Positions 9,230 to 18,335 are shown, numbered from the stretch's first letter. The stretch is DNA of 64,000 bases from Marinimicrobium sp050113635 (GCF_050113635.1 NZ_JBNJLT010000001.1:124001-188000), one strand, 5' to 3'. A program made the numbers and translations. The notes: generated from the sequence alone by a model not told the origin.

Positions 9230-9576
9230 TGTTCGTTCCCAGCCAACAAGCGCGGATCTGGTTGTGCACCGAAGCCACGGATATGCGTAAATCCTACAAC
9301 GGCTTGAGTGCTCTGGTAAAAAGCCATCTGGAGCAGGACCCGTTGAGTGGCCATTACTTCGTGTTCGTCAATCGACGCAAGACGATGATGAAGGTCTTGT
9401 ACTTCGAGCCGTCGGGCTACTGCGTGTGGAGCAAGCGCCTGGAACAAGGCCAGTTCCAGGTGCGCACGTCAGCAACCGGGAAGCGCTGCTTAACCTGGAC
9501 CGATTTGCAGTTGTTGCTGGACGGCATCGAAGTGCAAAAACACCGCCAGTACAAGCGCTATCGGCATGCGGCCTAA
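9229..9576 (+). CDS. tnpB: IS66 accessory protein TnpB (IS66 Orf2)
   Basis: A 115-aa protein with the diagnostic Orf2 opening (QQARIWLCTEATDMRKSYNG), the FVFVNRRKTMMKVLYFEPSGYCVWSKRLE block and the W-x-D-L-x-L-L-L-x-G tail. It starts within the tnpA stop (TGATG), so translation is coupled. Intact by sequence; its biochemical role in IS66 transposition is not established. Confidence 0.9.
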   Translation: MFVPSQQARIWLCTEATDMRKSYNGLSALVKSHLEQDPLSGHYFVFVNRRKTMMKVLYFEPSGYCVWSKRLEQGQFQVRTSATGKRCLTWTDLQLLLDGIEVQKHRQYKRYRHAA

Positions 9577-9601
9577 GGGCTTGGCTGGTATAATCCCCCG
9601 T

Positions 9602-11270
9602 ATGGAAACGGTCGACAACAACCCACTCAATACTGATGCGTCTTTGCTCTCCTACCGAGAGGAAAACCGTGCGCTGCGCGAAGAGAATGCACGCCAGAAA
9701 GAACAGTTGGCGTCCTTCGAGCAGCGCCTTCGCTGGTTCGAAAAACAACTGTTCGGTCAGAAGTCCGAGAAGCGTCCGGTGGACAACCCGCATCAGCCTG
9801 GCCTGGATCTGGGCGAGACGACCAAACCACTCGCCCCTGAAGGCGAGAAGACCACCGTCACATACCAGCGTAGCACCGGCAAAAAGCAGCGCCCCGATGA
9901 CTGCGTAAACGATGCCGGGCTGCGCTTCAATGACGACGTGCCGGTGGAGGTGATCGACCAGCAGCCCCCGGAGCTGTCTGGTCCTGAGGCGGATCAGTAC
10001 GAGATCATTGGCATCAAAACCGTGTATCGCTTGGCTCAGCGCCCGGCCAGCTACGTCGTGCTGCAGTACAACCGCCCGGTGCTCAAGCGCAAAGACCAGG
10101 AAAAACCTGAGTCCTGTCCGGCCCCGGACAATGTTCTGGAGCGCAGCCTCGCCGATGTCAGTCTGCTGGTGGGCCTGTTGGTGGACAAGTTCCAGTACCA
10201 CTTGCCGTTGTATCGCCAGCACCAGCGCATCCAGAACGCGGGGGTCACACTCAGCCGCGCCACACTGACCAACGTGAGCAAACGGGCCATCGAGTTACTG
10301 CGCCCATCGTTCAGGCACAGATGGATAACGTGTTGCGTAGCAAAGTGTTGGCGATGGACGACAAATTCGTCAGGAACGAATTTGAACAGCCGAAGGCTGG
10401 CCCGTTAGGGCGAGTCTCAGGATGAGACGAGTAGTCCCGATCAAAGCCGGAAAATCCGGAAAAGGAAAAATGAAACAGGCGTGGTTCTGGCCCCTGTATG
10501 GGGATCAGCACGAGGTGGTGTTTACCTACTCGGCCAGCCGGGGACGCCAGCATATTGAGAACACGCTCAAGAGCGCGTTCGAAGGTACCTTACTCAGCGA
10601 CGGTTACGCCGCTTATGCCCGCTATGCCGAACAGTGTGAAGGCGTCACTCATGCCCAGTGCTGGACGTATACGCGCCGACAGTTTATCGAAGCGGAGAAC
10701 GATGAGCCGGAGGCCGTCGTCGAGGCGTTATCGTTAATCCGTCAACTCTACCAGCTAGAAACCGAAGCGGCGGAAAAGGCTTTTAAAGAAGATGCCTTAC
10801 GAGAGCACCGACTGACGTATAGCAAACCGGTAGTCGACCAACTGTACCAGTGGTGCAATCAACAGTTGCAACGCAACAACCTGACCCCGAAGCAGCCGTT
10901 TACCCGAGCACTGAATTATCTCTTGAACCGTGAACAGGCGCTGCGTGTGTTCCTTGAAGATCCGGCCGTACCGCTCGACACCAACCACCTGGAGCGAACG
11001 CTGCGGTCCATCCCGATGGGACGGAAGAACTGGATGTTCTGCTGGACCGAAATCGGGGCGGAGCATGTGGGCATTATCCAGAGCTTGATCAGCACCTGTA
11101 AGCTGCATGGGATCAATGCCTACACCTATCTGACCGACGTACTGCTTCGAATCAGCGAGCACCCGGCCAGCCGAGTGGAAGAGCTGACACCCCGGCTGTG
11201 GAAGGACACCTTCGCCGATCAGCCGCTTCGATCAGACCTCTACAGGACCGTCAACCACGTCTCTGAATGA
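9602..11270 (+). pseudogene. tnpC: IS66 transposase TnpC, broken by a frameshift and a palindromic insert
   Basis: The first part begins at ATG 9602 and carries the coiled-coil leader (EENRALREENARQKEQLASF), the zinc-finger region and the SLLVGLLVDKFQYHLPLYRQ block. The frame is lost near 10302, where CGCCC-ATCGTTCAG lacks one base; the alternative frame continues PIVQAQMDNVLRSKVLAMD. Immediately after that, about 71 bp of hairpin-rich sequence (10362-10432) separates LAMD from PIKAGKSGKGKMKQAW, which are nearly adjacent in intact TnpC (typically DE-x-PIKAG). The rest, to TGA at 11270, is well preserved DDE domain and tail (TNHLERTLRSIPMGRKNW). Confidence 0.88.
10362..10432. repeat. Small four-hairpin palindromic insert within tnpC
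   Basis: Four hairpins stand in a row: AAATTCGT/ACGAATTT (10363-10383), CAGCC/GGCTG (10387-10399), GCCC/GGGC (10400-10411) and GTCTCA/TGAGAC (10414-10428), with loops of 3 to 5 nt. The insert interrupts a conserved stretch of the transposase and ends a few bases before its frame resumes. It resembles the small nested palindromic elements that spread through some proteobacterial genomes, but I cannot assign a family. Confidence 0.65.
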
Positions 11271-11278
11271 ACGGTTAC

Positions 11279-11316
11279 GTAGGAACAGCGCTGCAACAGC
11301 GGCTGAATTGAATCAT
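11279..11316 (-). pseudogene. Severed 5' end of a second FG-GAP lipoprotein gene
   Basis: Reading minus from ATG at 11316 gives MIQFSRCCSAVP before the IS66 end. This aligns with MIQIRRFSSVFP, the first residues of the intact gene at 8449. The leader is similar too: a GAGGTA ribosome-binding site, about 23 bp, then an identical ATTGTTGACAAT palindrome. The rest of the gene is absent. It would have followed the GH50 gene in the same direction. Confidence 0.7.
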
Positions 11317-11338
11317 TGATACCTCGACTGAGCTGGTT

Positions 11339-11350
11339 ATTGTTGACAAT
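11339..11350. promoter_or_regulatory. ATTGTnnACAAT palindrome of the severed copy
   Basis: ATTGTTGACAAT, identical to the site at 8472-8483 and at the same distance from the start codon. It now drives only a 12-codon stub running into IS66. Confidence 0.55.
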
Positions 11351-11553
11351 ATACCGTAATTTAACCACAGCCTCTTTCGTCACACAACCAAAGAAACCGT
11401 AAAGCTCTAGCCGGATACCCGCAGGGTCTGTTCGCGACCGTTCAAAATTGTGACTTTCTTTGAAGTTTTATAGGATAGTATCACTATATGGAAAGTCTGC
11501 TTTACTACCTTAAGCTACCTCCCATGGTTATTGGCACGCTATTGCTTGCTCCT

Positions 11554-11578
11554 TCGCTGGTGCAGCTAGCACCAGCGA
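11554..11578. terminator. Strong hairpin downstream of GH50
   Basis: A 10-bp perfect stem (TCGCTGGTGC / GCACCAGCGA) with a 5-nt loop lies about 30 bp beyond the GH50 stop. There is no T tract on the minus strand, so it may terminate weakly or protect the mRNA 3' end. The remaining 11351-11553 shows no gene. Confidence 0.45.
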
Positions 11579-11606
11579 TACTTCTATTGTTCATGGCGCC
11601 GACTTA

Positions 11607-13877
11607 TTACTCAAAACGTCGCCGATACAGACTGCGGTTAACCTCCTTCGCAGCTTCGACCAATGGTGTATAGGGGATATCAGTCACACTGACAAAGCCG
11701 ACATTATAGTTTTCACCGTCATACGCCCTACCCGTCAAAGGCGAATCAATATACTGGAACCAATGTACTCCGACGAAGTATGGGTTATCGATCACACTGT
11801 TGACATACTTCTGATATTTAACCCCTCTATCTTCCTGAGACTCCGCGTGAATCAATCCAGGATTGAGCATTCCGGAGTCCAACGCTCCATTGTGGAATTC
11901 TCCGATAATGCTGGGCATGTCCAAATCACTCAAGAAGTCCCAAAATACATCGCTAACGGCCTCCCGGTAGTAATTGTAGCTCATGACATCCACATGCTTA
12001 GCGGCGGCATGCCGTACCTCCGGCGTCATGGCCCAATCCGCAAACCTTGCCCCCATATACAGATGGTTTGGCATAAGCTCATCCATGGCCTCACCTACAA
12101 TACGGAAGTACTCAGAGGCATAAAGCTCCAGCAACGCTGCGAGGTCTTCCACCGTAGCGTCAGTGAACTCTTTGAGCGAAACCCCCTCTTCCAGCTCTTC
12201 CCAGTTTTTGAGTGATAGGTCCCAAGACTGATTTAAAGCTTCAATGTGTGGGTACTGTTTTCTTAACTGCTGCACAAACGCCGCTTTACTAGGGCTTTCG
12301 TCAGAAGGACGTGCCAGAGTGTTCAACACGAGTCCATACTGAGATTCTACTGACCCCATAATGCCCCAACTCATTTCATTATCGATAAAAACACCGACGC
12401 ACCACGGGCTGTTGTTCACTTCTTCCCTGATCTGCTGCACCGTAGCGTAAGCGCGGTCTTTGAACCTGGGATCGAACGGATCTGGCAATGCGCCCCAGTA
12501 ATCGTTGCCACTTGAAACCGTTTTAAAGTCTCCGATAATCCAACCGTTGGCAAAATAGGGGTAGTTCTTCATCTCATAGAACCCGGGGTCGACCCAGTTT
12601 CCAAACGATGTAAAGCCCCAATTTTCCATACGGCTTATGGTGGTCTTTCGCCATTGCGTCATGACAGCATCAATGTCATTAGACTGATACTTTCTTGAGA
12701 GATTAGCTCGGTAAAAGCTATAGGTTTCGCCTCGCTCCATCGCCCCTGAGTGCACCTCTCGACGATAGCCAAAGTGCTTACCCAACGGATCATCATAACC
12801 TGGCAACCACGTAAACATATCCGCACGCAACGGCGACCGAACAAAACGCGTATCCCATGCCTTTCGAGGCGCTCGATTCAGACCAAGGGAGTCCTCTGGC
12901 GTAAAATCATTCGAGTCTCGCTCGGGTATCAACGAATGTTCGAAATCATAACCAGTCATTGTTGAGGTGTTAGCCATGCGAACATTGGCGATACCATTGG
13001 AGAAAAACAGGTAACCCTCTGGATCAACCAGTGTCCACTGCCCCTGATACTTTTCCACTCTGTAAAATCCAGTGCCGCTTAGCTTCGGGCCGGCGCTCCA
13101 GCCATGAAACCGTGACCGCTCATAGGCAGGCGAATCTTTAAACTCACTTTTTTCGGCGGAGGAGGCTCGAATCAGATCATCGACACTATGTACTTTTTGA
13201 GAAAAGTCCTTTTTTGCGTTCTGCCCGAACTTATCCACAAGACCGGTGAGATAATTATCATTAAACGCTTGGGGCTCCACCGCCCTCACATTATCAATAA
13301 CAAGCGTTTTGTCGCTCAGCGCTCCTCGCACATCAAAACGAATACCCTCAATAGCAGAAGTGTCGATCTGTTTCGTTCCCCCTCTCCAGATCAACGCCTG
13401 GTAATCGTTCTTCCAACTTTCGGGGTTTGATCGTATGCCGGTTTCGATCTCCAGCTCAGGAACGTCCACATCAATCGAGTACTGCTGGCTGGAGTTCGCG
13501 GGAACAGCAAAACTACGCATTTGAAAATCGCCATGCACGTCTGTCGTGCTAACGTACATACTGACCGATTCGTCTCTAGGGTTGGCAAGATCAAATACGA
13601 GTGAAACATTGTCGAAGTCGCTCAGGTCCCATGGAGTATTAGGTCTCACTGTAAAACCCGAGATATGGCTCTCCGAAGAATGTAGGTGAATCTCAGCAGC
13701 GCTACCGTCCAACTCACCATGGGTGACACTCGCCTCCAACGGGATAATTTGAGTGACATCCGATGCTTCCGAGAAGTCCAGCAACATTCTCTCTTTGGAA
13801 GTCTTAACTTCTACTTGGCTGCAAGCAGCGATTAAACTGGCTGATAGGGCTAGGCCCACGGGAATGAGTGATTTCAT
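11607..13877 (-). CDS. GH50 beta-agarase lipoprotein (copy 1)
   Basis: A 756-aa lipoprotein (signal ending SLIAAC, Cys19; AGAGG ribosome-binding site just upstream). Residues about 30-210 form a beta-sandwich CBM-like domain (TPWDLSDFDNVSLVFDL, TLVIDNVRAVE). The rest is a GH50 (beta/alpha)8 catalytic domain with GVFIDNEMSWG, which carries the presumed acid/base Glu, and SIIGEFHNG, which carries the presumed nucleophile Glu. GH50 agarases cleave beta-1,4 links of agarose, mostly releasing neoagarobiose or neoagarotetraose. As a lipoprotein it probably works at the outer membrane or in the periplasm. It is the last gene of the operon, 2 bp behind the FecR-LamG stop. It is closely similar to the second GH50 at 56279. 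Confidence 0.93.
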   Translation of the reverse strand: MKSLIPVGLALSASLIAACSQVEVKTSKERMLLDFSEASDVTQIIPLEASVTHGELDGSAAEIHLHSSESHISGFTVRPNTPWDLSDFDNVSLVFDLANPRDESVSMYVSTTDVHGDFQMRSFAVPANSSQQYSIDVDVPELEIETGIRSNPESWKNDYQALIWRGGTKQIDTSAIEGIRFDVRGALSDKTLVIDNVRAVEPQAFNDNYLTGLVDKFGQNAKKDFSQKVHSVDDLIRASSAEKSEFKDSPAYERSRFHGWSAGPKLSGTGFYRVEKYQGQWTLVDPEGYLFFSNGIANVRMANTSTMTGYDFEHSLIPERDSNDFTPEDSLGLNRAPRKAWDTRFVRSPLRADMFTWLPGYDDPLGKHFGYRREVHSGAMERGETYSFYRANLSRKYQSNDIDAVMTQWRKTTISRMENWGFTSFGNWVDPGFYEMKNYPYFANGWIIGDFKTVSSGNDYWGALPDPFDPRFKDRAYATVQQIREEVNNSPWCVGVFIDNEMSWGIMGSVESQYGLVLNTLARPSDESPSKAAFVQQLRKQYPHIEALNQSWDLSLKNWEELEEGVSLKEFTDATVEDLAALLELYASEYFRIVGEAMDELMPNHLYMGARFADWAMTPEVRHAAAKHVDVMSYNYYREAVSDVFWDFLSDLDMPSIIGEFHNGALDSGMLNPGLIHAESQEDRGVKYQKYVNSVIDNPYFVGVHWFQYIDSPLTGRAYDGENYNVGFVSVTDIPYTPLVEAAKEVNRSLYRRRFE

Positions 13878-13879
13878 TA

Positions 13880-15412
13880 CTACCTCTTGCTTTGAGAGAT
13901 TGTGTTAGTTCGCATTAGCTTAACAATGTCCTGCTGGGTCAAAGCGGTATCAAATATGAAAACCTCATCGACCGCCCCTCTAAAGAATCGATTGACTTTC
14001 TCTGTGTTGTTAAGGTCATCAAAAGCGATATTTCTTCCCATCATCAGTGGTTTTGATTTTGGGTGGCTCAAATCGGTAAAGACTCGCGCAATGGACTTAT
14101 CGGAGCTTCGTTCAAGCTTTCCATCTATATACATCAAAACATGGGTAGACAGATCCGCGTTATCTCCCCCGAAGAGCACGATGGCAACGTGATGCCAACG
14201 GCCATCACGAAGATCGGTGGTCCCCACAATCTCGGCCTCATTTGTACCGATACGAATGCGTCCAAGAGGGCCACTGACTTCCAGAGGGTTGACAGATATC
14301 TGCCAGGCTGACAGCTTATCCGAAAGCCCCCAGCTCAGGATCCCAAACCCCTGATGCGGCTCAAAGTTCTCTGGAACTCTCACCCAGAATGCCACGGTGC
14401 GAGGTTTGCTACCGCCAATCCCAGGAAACTCGGTACTCAGCCACTGACTGGATCCGTCAAAATACACGGCATTGTTAAACACTCCGGATATGGTATGGGG
14501 GCCATCAACACCTAAGGTGCGAGGCATCGCGGGAAAGCACTGATCGTCAATGCCAGGTCCTTTACAATCAAAACGTCCGTCAACATTGTCAAAATCCCAA
14601 TGCAAGTAATGAGGATCCCGATATCGGCGCCCGGGCAACGTTCGCATAAATCGGTTCGGGAGGCTCTCAATCACCTCAACCTGGCGGCCAATATCAAATG
14701 CTCTCGCATCGTTCTGATAGAGGTTCTCATACTCAGTTGCGTGGGGGAGTTTGACTTTCACCTCCCCCTCCAACACGTGAACCTGAGACGATCCGGAGCC
14801 GTCCACTGTGACACCGAACTCGGTTCCCAAATCCACAATGTTGGAAGTCGGCGTATCAACTGAAAAACCGATAGCTTCAGGAGGTACTTTCGCCACCAAG
14901 GCTCCCTCCGTCAACAAAACCCTATCGGCGTTCTCGAATTTCAGGCGCGCGGGCGATTCGAGCAACAGCACGACCCCGTTGGTGAGAGAAATTTCCGCAT
15001 AGCCGGTCGATAGGTGAAAGTTTCCTGTCGCAATACTCTGTCCAGGCCTCAAGTGGGATTCTGTGCCAGCCAATTTGCTGATGCTGCCCACCGCCGTTGC
15101 CTGTTGATGCGAATTTAAGATGCCGATAAAGAGCGCACAGACAATGCTAAAAGAGATTGCAACCGCTGAGATTAGCCAGCGCGATGAACGCGTTGAAGAC
15201 TTTCCTCGCTGAACCTCCTGGATAACGCCAGCGACAAAGCTTTGCCCGGATTTCGCATGAACCGTGTGCTTCAGCAAACGGTGCAGCCGGACTTGTTGTC
15301 TCAAATGGATTTCTAGTGTCTCATCACCTTGAACGCGCGCAAGCAACTGCCTCCGGGCACCAGGGTCTCCTTGAAGATAACGTTCTATTAGCTCGGAATC
15401 ATTCGAATTCAT
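13880..15412 (-). CDS. FecR-type anti-sigma-like protein with LamG lectin domain
   Basis: 510 aa. The N-terminal 60 residues are helical and cytosolic (ELIERYLQGDPGARRQLLARV), as in anti-sigma regions. A membrane helix spans about 79-99. A FecR domain follows (about 110-235; DLGTEFGVTVDGSGSSQVHV, LEGEVKVKLP), then a LamG/concanavalin-like domain (about 275-500; NAVYFDGSSQWL, FWVRVPENF, GRWHHVAIVLF, FRGAVDEVFIFDTAL). The gene starts 7 bp after the ECF sigma stop, so the pair should form a regulatory unit with the sensor part in the periplasm. FecR-LamG partners of ECF sigmas are best known from Planctomycetes and Verrucomicrobia. No STN-bearing TonB receptor is evident as a partner, so the LamG domain may itself sense glycans; that is inference. 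Confidence 0.82.
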   Translation of the reverse strand: MNSNDSELIERYLQGDPGARRQLLARVQGDETLEIHLRQQVRLHRLLKHTVHAKSGQSFVAGVIQEVQRGKSSTRSSRWLISAVAISFSIVCALFIGILNSHQQATAVGSISKLAGTESHLRPGQSIATGNFHLSTGYAEISLTNGVVLLLESPARLKFENADRVLLTEGALVAKVPPEAIGFSVDTPTSNIVDLGTEFGVTVDGSGSSQVHVLEGEVKVKLPHATEYENLYQNDARAFDIGRQVEVIESLPNRFMRTLPGRRYRDPHYLHWDFDNVDGRFDCKGPGIDDQCFPAMPRTLGVDGPHTISGVFNNAVYFDGSSQWLSTEFPGIGGSKPRTVAFWVRVPENFEPHQGFGILSWGLSDKLSAWQISVNPLEVSGPLGRIRIGTNEAEIVGTTDLRDGRWHHVAIVLFGGDNADLSTHVLMYIDGKLERSSDKSIARVFTDLSHPKSKPLMMGRNIAFDDLNNTEKVNRFFRGAVDEVFIFDTALTQQDIVKLMRTNTISQSKR

Positions 15413-15419
15413 GGCAGCC

Positions 15420-15992
15420 TTAGAAACCTCTATTGATGCACGCTCGCAGCTTTTGACGATAGCGATTGAGCCGCATCGTCAACGTCGAGTGGCGTATGCC
15501 CAGTGCGTCCCGCAATTCGTGCAAGCTGTACCCTTCCCCGTAGTACAATCGAATTGTACGCTGTGCCTCATGGCTAAGTTTCAGTAAACACTGACGCAAC
15601 ACGCTCAGCGTAGCTTCATCTTCTAGGTCCGATCCGTCCTCTGGGTCTCTATCAAGCAACTGCGCCAAGTGCTCTGGCTCGGTTGGCTCGACTCGAGCCT
15701 GCTTACGCTGATGGTTACGCAAGAGATTCTTGGCAATGGTCACCAGCCACCCGCTGAATGCGGCAGGCTCTTCCAGAGAATGCAGCTTTCTCCAGGCCAC
15801 CACAAAGGTCTCCTGAGCCAAGTCGTCAACGTCCCGGCTGTGGTCAGTGCGTTGCGCCAGATAGCTCCGAAGGCGATCCTGATAATGACGAACCAACCAC
15901 TCAAAAGCCTGCACATCACCACGGCGCGCCTGATCAACCCAGCTAATGACACGGTCAGCGTCGCGCTGCTTGGTGATGCTTGCCAGGCCCAT
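15420..15992 (-). CDS. ECF-type RNA polymerase sigma factor
   Basis: 190 aa from ATG at 15992 (AAGGTG upstream); a longer TTG reading from 16037 would overlap the FAD oxidoreductase stop. Region 2 is clear (AFEWLVRHYQDRLRSYL, DVDDLAQETFVVAWRKL), as is region 4 (LSHEAQRTIRLYYGEGYSLHELRDALGI, then RLNRYRQKLRACI). The LVTIAKNLLRNHQRK segment is typical of region 2.4/3. It directs RNA polymerase to a specific set of promoters and is presumably held by the adjacent FecR-LamG protein. It lies in the middle of an agar operon between the oxidoreductase and GH50 genes, suggesting feedback on this locus. Confidence 0.88.
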   Translation of the reverse strand: MGLASITKQRDADRVISWVDQARRGDVQAFEWLVRHYQDRLRSYLAQRTDHSRDVDDLAQETFVVAWRKLHSLEEPAAFSGWLVTIAKNLLRNHQRKQARVEPTEPEHLAQLLDRDPEDGSDLEDEATLSVLRQCLLKLSHEAQRTIRLYYGEGYSLHELRDALGIRHSTLTMRLNRYRQKLRACINRGF

Positions 15993-16005
15993 GCCCACCA
16001 CACCT

Positions 16006-18303
16006 TTATTCCCGTACACCTTCAAGGTGTACTTCAAAAAGTGCTGCCGGCACCAGGTCAGAGGGGTGCGCTAGGCGCAATGTTAACTCCTTGGTCTCCA
16101 GCGGTGTGGAAAACTCCACAACATTCACCCCCTGGTGGTTTTCGTTGCACTCGTAAACCACATCACCCTTGTCATCGAGAATCTTATAGCGCTGCACACA
16201 GAACGGCATAATGTGTTCTGGATGCTCCATAAGGACGGTTTCCAACGCATGATCATAGTCACAATCAAAGAACAAGCGAAGTTTGGTAAGACAAACCGGT
16301 TTCTCCCATTGATAATGTATAGCCGGTTCTGGGTCTTCTAGATCAGCCACCCAAGCATTGCTTTTGACCCAAGGCCGCGTATAGCCATTGTGTAGATACC
16401 CGAGATCGTATAGACGGAGAGGCTTTGAAAAACGCAAAGCCAGATTATGGCCGCCGGGACGACGGGCGGGTGTCCATATCTCAAATTCATCGATACCACT
16501 GTTCTCAGGAGCGACCTGTTTCCCCGTATTCGACACAGCCTTATGCTCTTTATGCATAACGGTACAGGTACCACTCAGTCGCCGATCGGTAGTCGCCAGC
16601 TCGACATCTTTATTGGCAATGAAACAGATAAATCCATATTGGCACTGCTTAACATGCGCATTAAAATCAAGTTCAATATCGGTCTCTCCTTCAGCGATTT
16701 CCAGACTTTTTGAGGACAGTATCTTTTCAGGTGTGAAGTTCTGACGTTTTTCACTGACTCGGAGATGAACCTCAAGCTTAGTGGCGCGTTTAGCTCGAGC
16801 CTTCAGACGAATGACCGGTAAATCCCCTTTCGGCATAGGTAGCATCTGCGCGATGGATTCAGTTAAATTGAACCAACCATGTTCAGGCCCAAGATCCGTG
16901 CTTGTATAGCTACTACTCGCGGAAACCAGCGCCTGACGGCTTAAGCAGAGGTTTTTATCAATAGGGATTCCTGGAATACTTTGCCCCAACAGGTTCAGCT
17001 CTTGTTGGAGTGTTTGCATCGACGGTGGATCAAGCATCGCTTTTGGATCGAAACCGTTTTTCACGCTCATCGCTGCCGCAGTGCCTACGGCTTGGCCTCC
17101 GTTTGCACAGGTAACCATAACGCGACTGGAGCCAAAGGCTACGTGACTGGCACTGATAATACGTCCCGCCAATAGCAAATTATCAATATCCCGGCACAAA
17201 TAACTGCGAAAAGGGATCTGGTAAACCCCCTTTGCATGATACTGCGAGCAAGGAGGCTTGTCGCTGTATATTCCCTCGGCAGGATGTAAATCGATAGCCC
17301 AGCCCCCATGTGCTATGGCATCCTCAAACTCCCGCTGTTCGACGATATCCTGCTGTTTTAGCATGTACTCCCCGTCGAATCGACGGCTTTCCCGTTTTCC
17401 GGGAATGGTTCCAACCCATTCAAGAGTCAGATTTTCGACATCCTCGTAGCGGCCACTATTCTTTATATAGTCCCAAATACCGTATACTATCTTCCAAAGC
17501 TCCCACTTAATCTCCTCTGTTTCGTAAACGGTATCTTTAATGCCACCGTATTCCAACCACCAGAACTTACAGCCACTATCACCACTTTGAATGTTTTTGC
17601 TACGGGGCAACGCCCCAATTTCTTCCTGGGTGTAAGCAAAATCGGGGGCTTTATAGTGAACAGGGTGATTCATACGTTTGCTGTATAAGAAAAGAGAGTG
17701 CCCCAATAGATCCTTATTCGCAGTAGACGGCGCCATGCCTTCCCCAAACTCGTCTCGAGCTTCTGCGCCAATTCGAAAACTGGCACCAGCATTAAAGGCC
17801 ACCAGACCATCACCTGTTGCATCTATGAAGACGCCGGCTGTTAGGCGGTAATGGATACTATTCTGACTGCAAAATGCATCGCAGTAATCGATTCGTCTGG
17901 GAATCGATTTATGTACTTGGTATACAGCGGTATTTAGTAGCAGAGAAATATTCTTTTCGGCGACGACTTTGTCCAAAAGCACCGTATCCAGTATGAGAGG
18001 GTTACCCATCGGGTTGCGATAAGTGTTTTCCAGCATTATTTCATTGATCAACCCACCTTCTCTTGAATATCGATTGTTGTTCCCCATATGAGAGGTCGCT
18101 CCCAACGCCCAAAGGCGAACTTCACTGGAAGCATTGCCACCCAACACCGGTCGGTCCTGCACAAGAGTGACTTTTGCGCCCGCTCGAGCGGCATTGATCG
18201 CTGCACAGACGCCAGCCAAACCACCGCCTGCAACCACTACATCCGCGTGTACATCTTCACGGTAATTATTGCGCGCTTGTTTGCAAAATTCTTCACGGAT
18301 CAT
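16006..18303 (-). CDS. FAD-dependent oxidoreductase with C-terminal beta-sandwich
   Basis: 765 aa, no signal peptide. An N-terminal dinucleotide-binding motif (VVVAGGGLAGVCAAINAARAGA) and the PVLGGNASSEVRLW segment place it in the FAD_oxidored (PF12831) group. A second FAD contact is likely at GVFIDATGDGLVAFNAGA. The C-terminal 250 residues look like a galactose-binding-type beta sandwich. Members of this group recur in polysaccharide loci of marine bacteria, but their substrates are mostly unknown. Here it lies between GH117 and the sigma factor, all co-directional with gaps of 14-33 bp, so an oxidation of an agar-derived sugar or oligosaccharide in the cytoplasm is plausible but unproven. 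Confidence 0.8.
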   Translation of the reverse strand: MIREEFCKQARNNYREDVHADVVVAGGGLAGVCAAINAARAGAKVTLVQDRPVLGGNASSEVRLWALGATSHMGNNNRYSREGGLINEIMLENTYRNPMGNPLILDTVLLDKVVAEKNISLLLNTAVYQVHKSIPRRIDYCDAFCSQNSIHYRLTAGVFIDATGDGLVAFNAGASFRIGAEARDEFGEGMAPSTANKDLLGHSLFLYSKRMNHPVHYKAPDFAYTQEEIGALPRSKNIQSGDSGCKFWWLEYGGIKDTVYETEEIKWELWKIVYGIWDYIKNSGRYEDVENLTLEWVGTIPGKRESRRFDGEYMLKQQDIVEQREFEDAIAHGGWAIDLHPAEGIYSDKPPCSQYHAKGVYQIPFRSYLCRDIDNLLLAGRIISASHVAFGSSRVMVTCANGGQAVGTAAAMSVKNGFDPKAMLDPPSMQTLQQELNLLGQSIPGIPIDKNLCLSRQALVSASSSYTSTDLGPEHGWFNLTESIAQMLPMPKGDLPVIRLKARAKRATKLEVHLRVSEKRQNFTPEKILSSKSLEIAEGETDIELDFNAHVKQCQYGFICFIANKDVELATTDRRLSGTCTVMHKEHKAVSNTGKQVAPENSGIDEFEIWTPARRPGGHNLALRFSKPLRLYDLGYLHNGYTRPWVKSNAWVADLEDPEPAIHYQWEKPVCLTKLRLFFDCDYDHALETVLMEHPEHIMPFCVQRYKILDDKGDVVYECNENHQGVNVVEFSTPLETKELTLRLAHPSDLVPAALFEVHLEGVRE

Positions 18304-18335
18304 ATTTCTACTCTATCACGTCGCTTGTATCGAAT

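Larger units (their letters stand above)
8849..11278 (+). mobile_element. IS66-family insertion sequence, degenerate
   Basis: A 2430-bp element with the IS66 gene order tnpA-tnpB-tnpC. The left end is GTAAGCGTTCATTC and the right end reads GTAACCGTTCATTC on the opposite strand, 13 of 14 matching, with the typical IS66 GTAAGCG tip on the left. The 8 bp outside each end (GCTCAAAT and GTAGGAAC) do not match, so the usual 8-bp target duplication is missing and the flanks have been rearranged since insertion. tnpC is broken, so the copy cannot move on its own. Confidence 0.9.

Noticed and set aside
11488..11673. 61-codon plus-strand frame with hydrophobic N-terminus
   Set aside because: It runs over the hairpin at 11554-11578 and into the GH50 3' end on the other strand, with no ribosome-binding site or family likeness.
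16013..16031. Near-perfect 19-bp palindrome (GTACACCTT, one central base, AAGGTGTAC)
   Set aside because: It lies within the last codons of the FAD oxidoreductase and has no loop or T tract. It is explained by the encoded VHLEGV residues and is probably chance.
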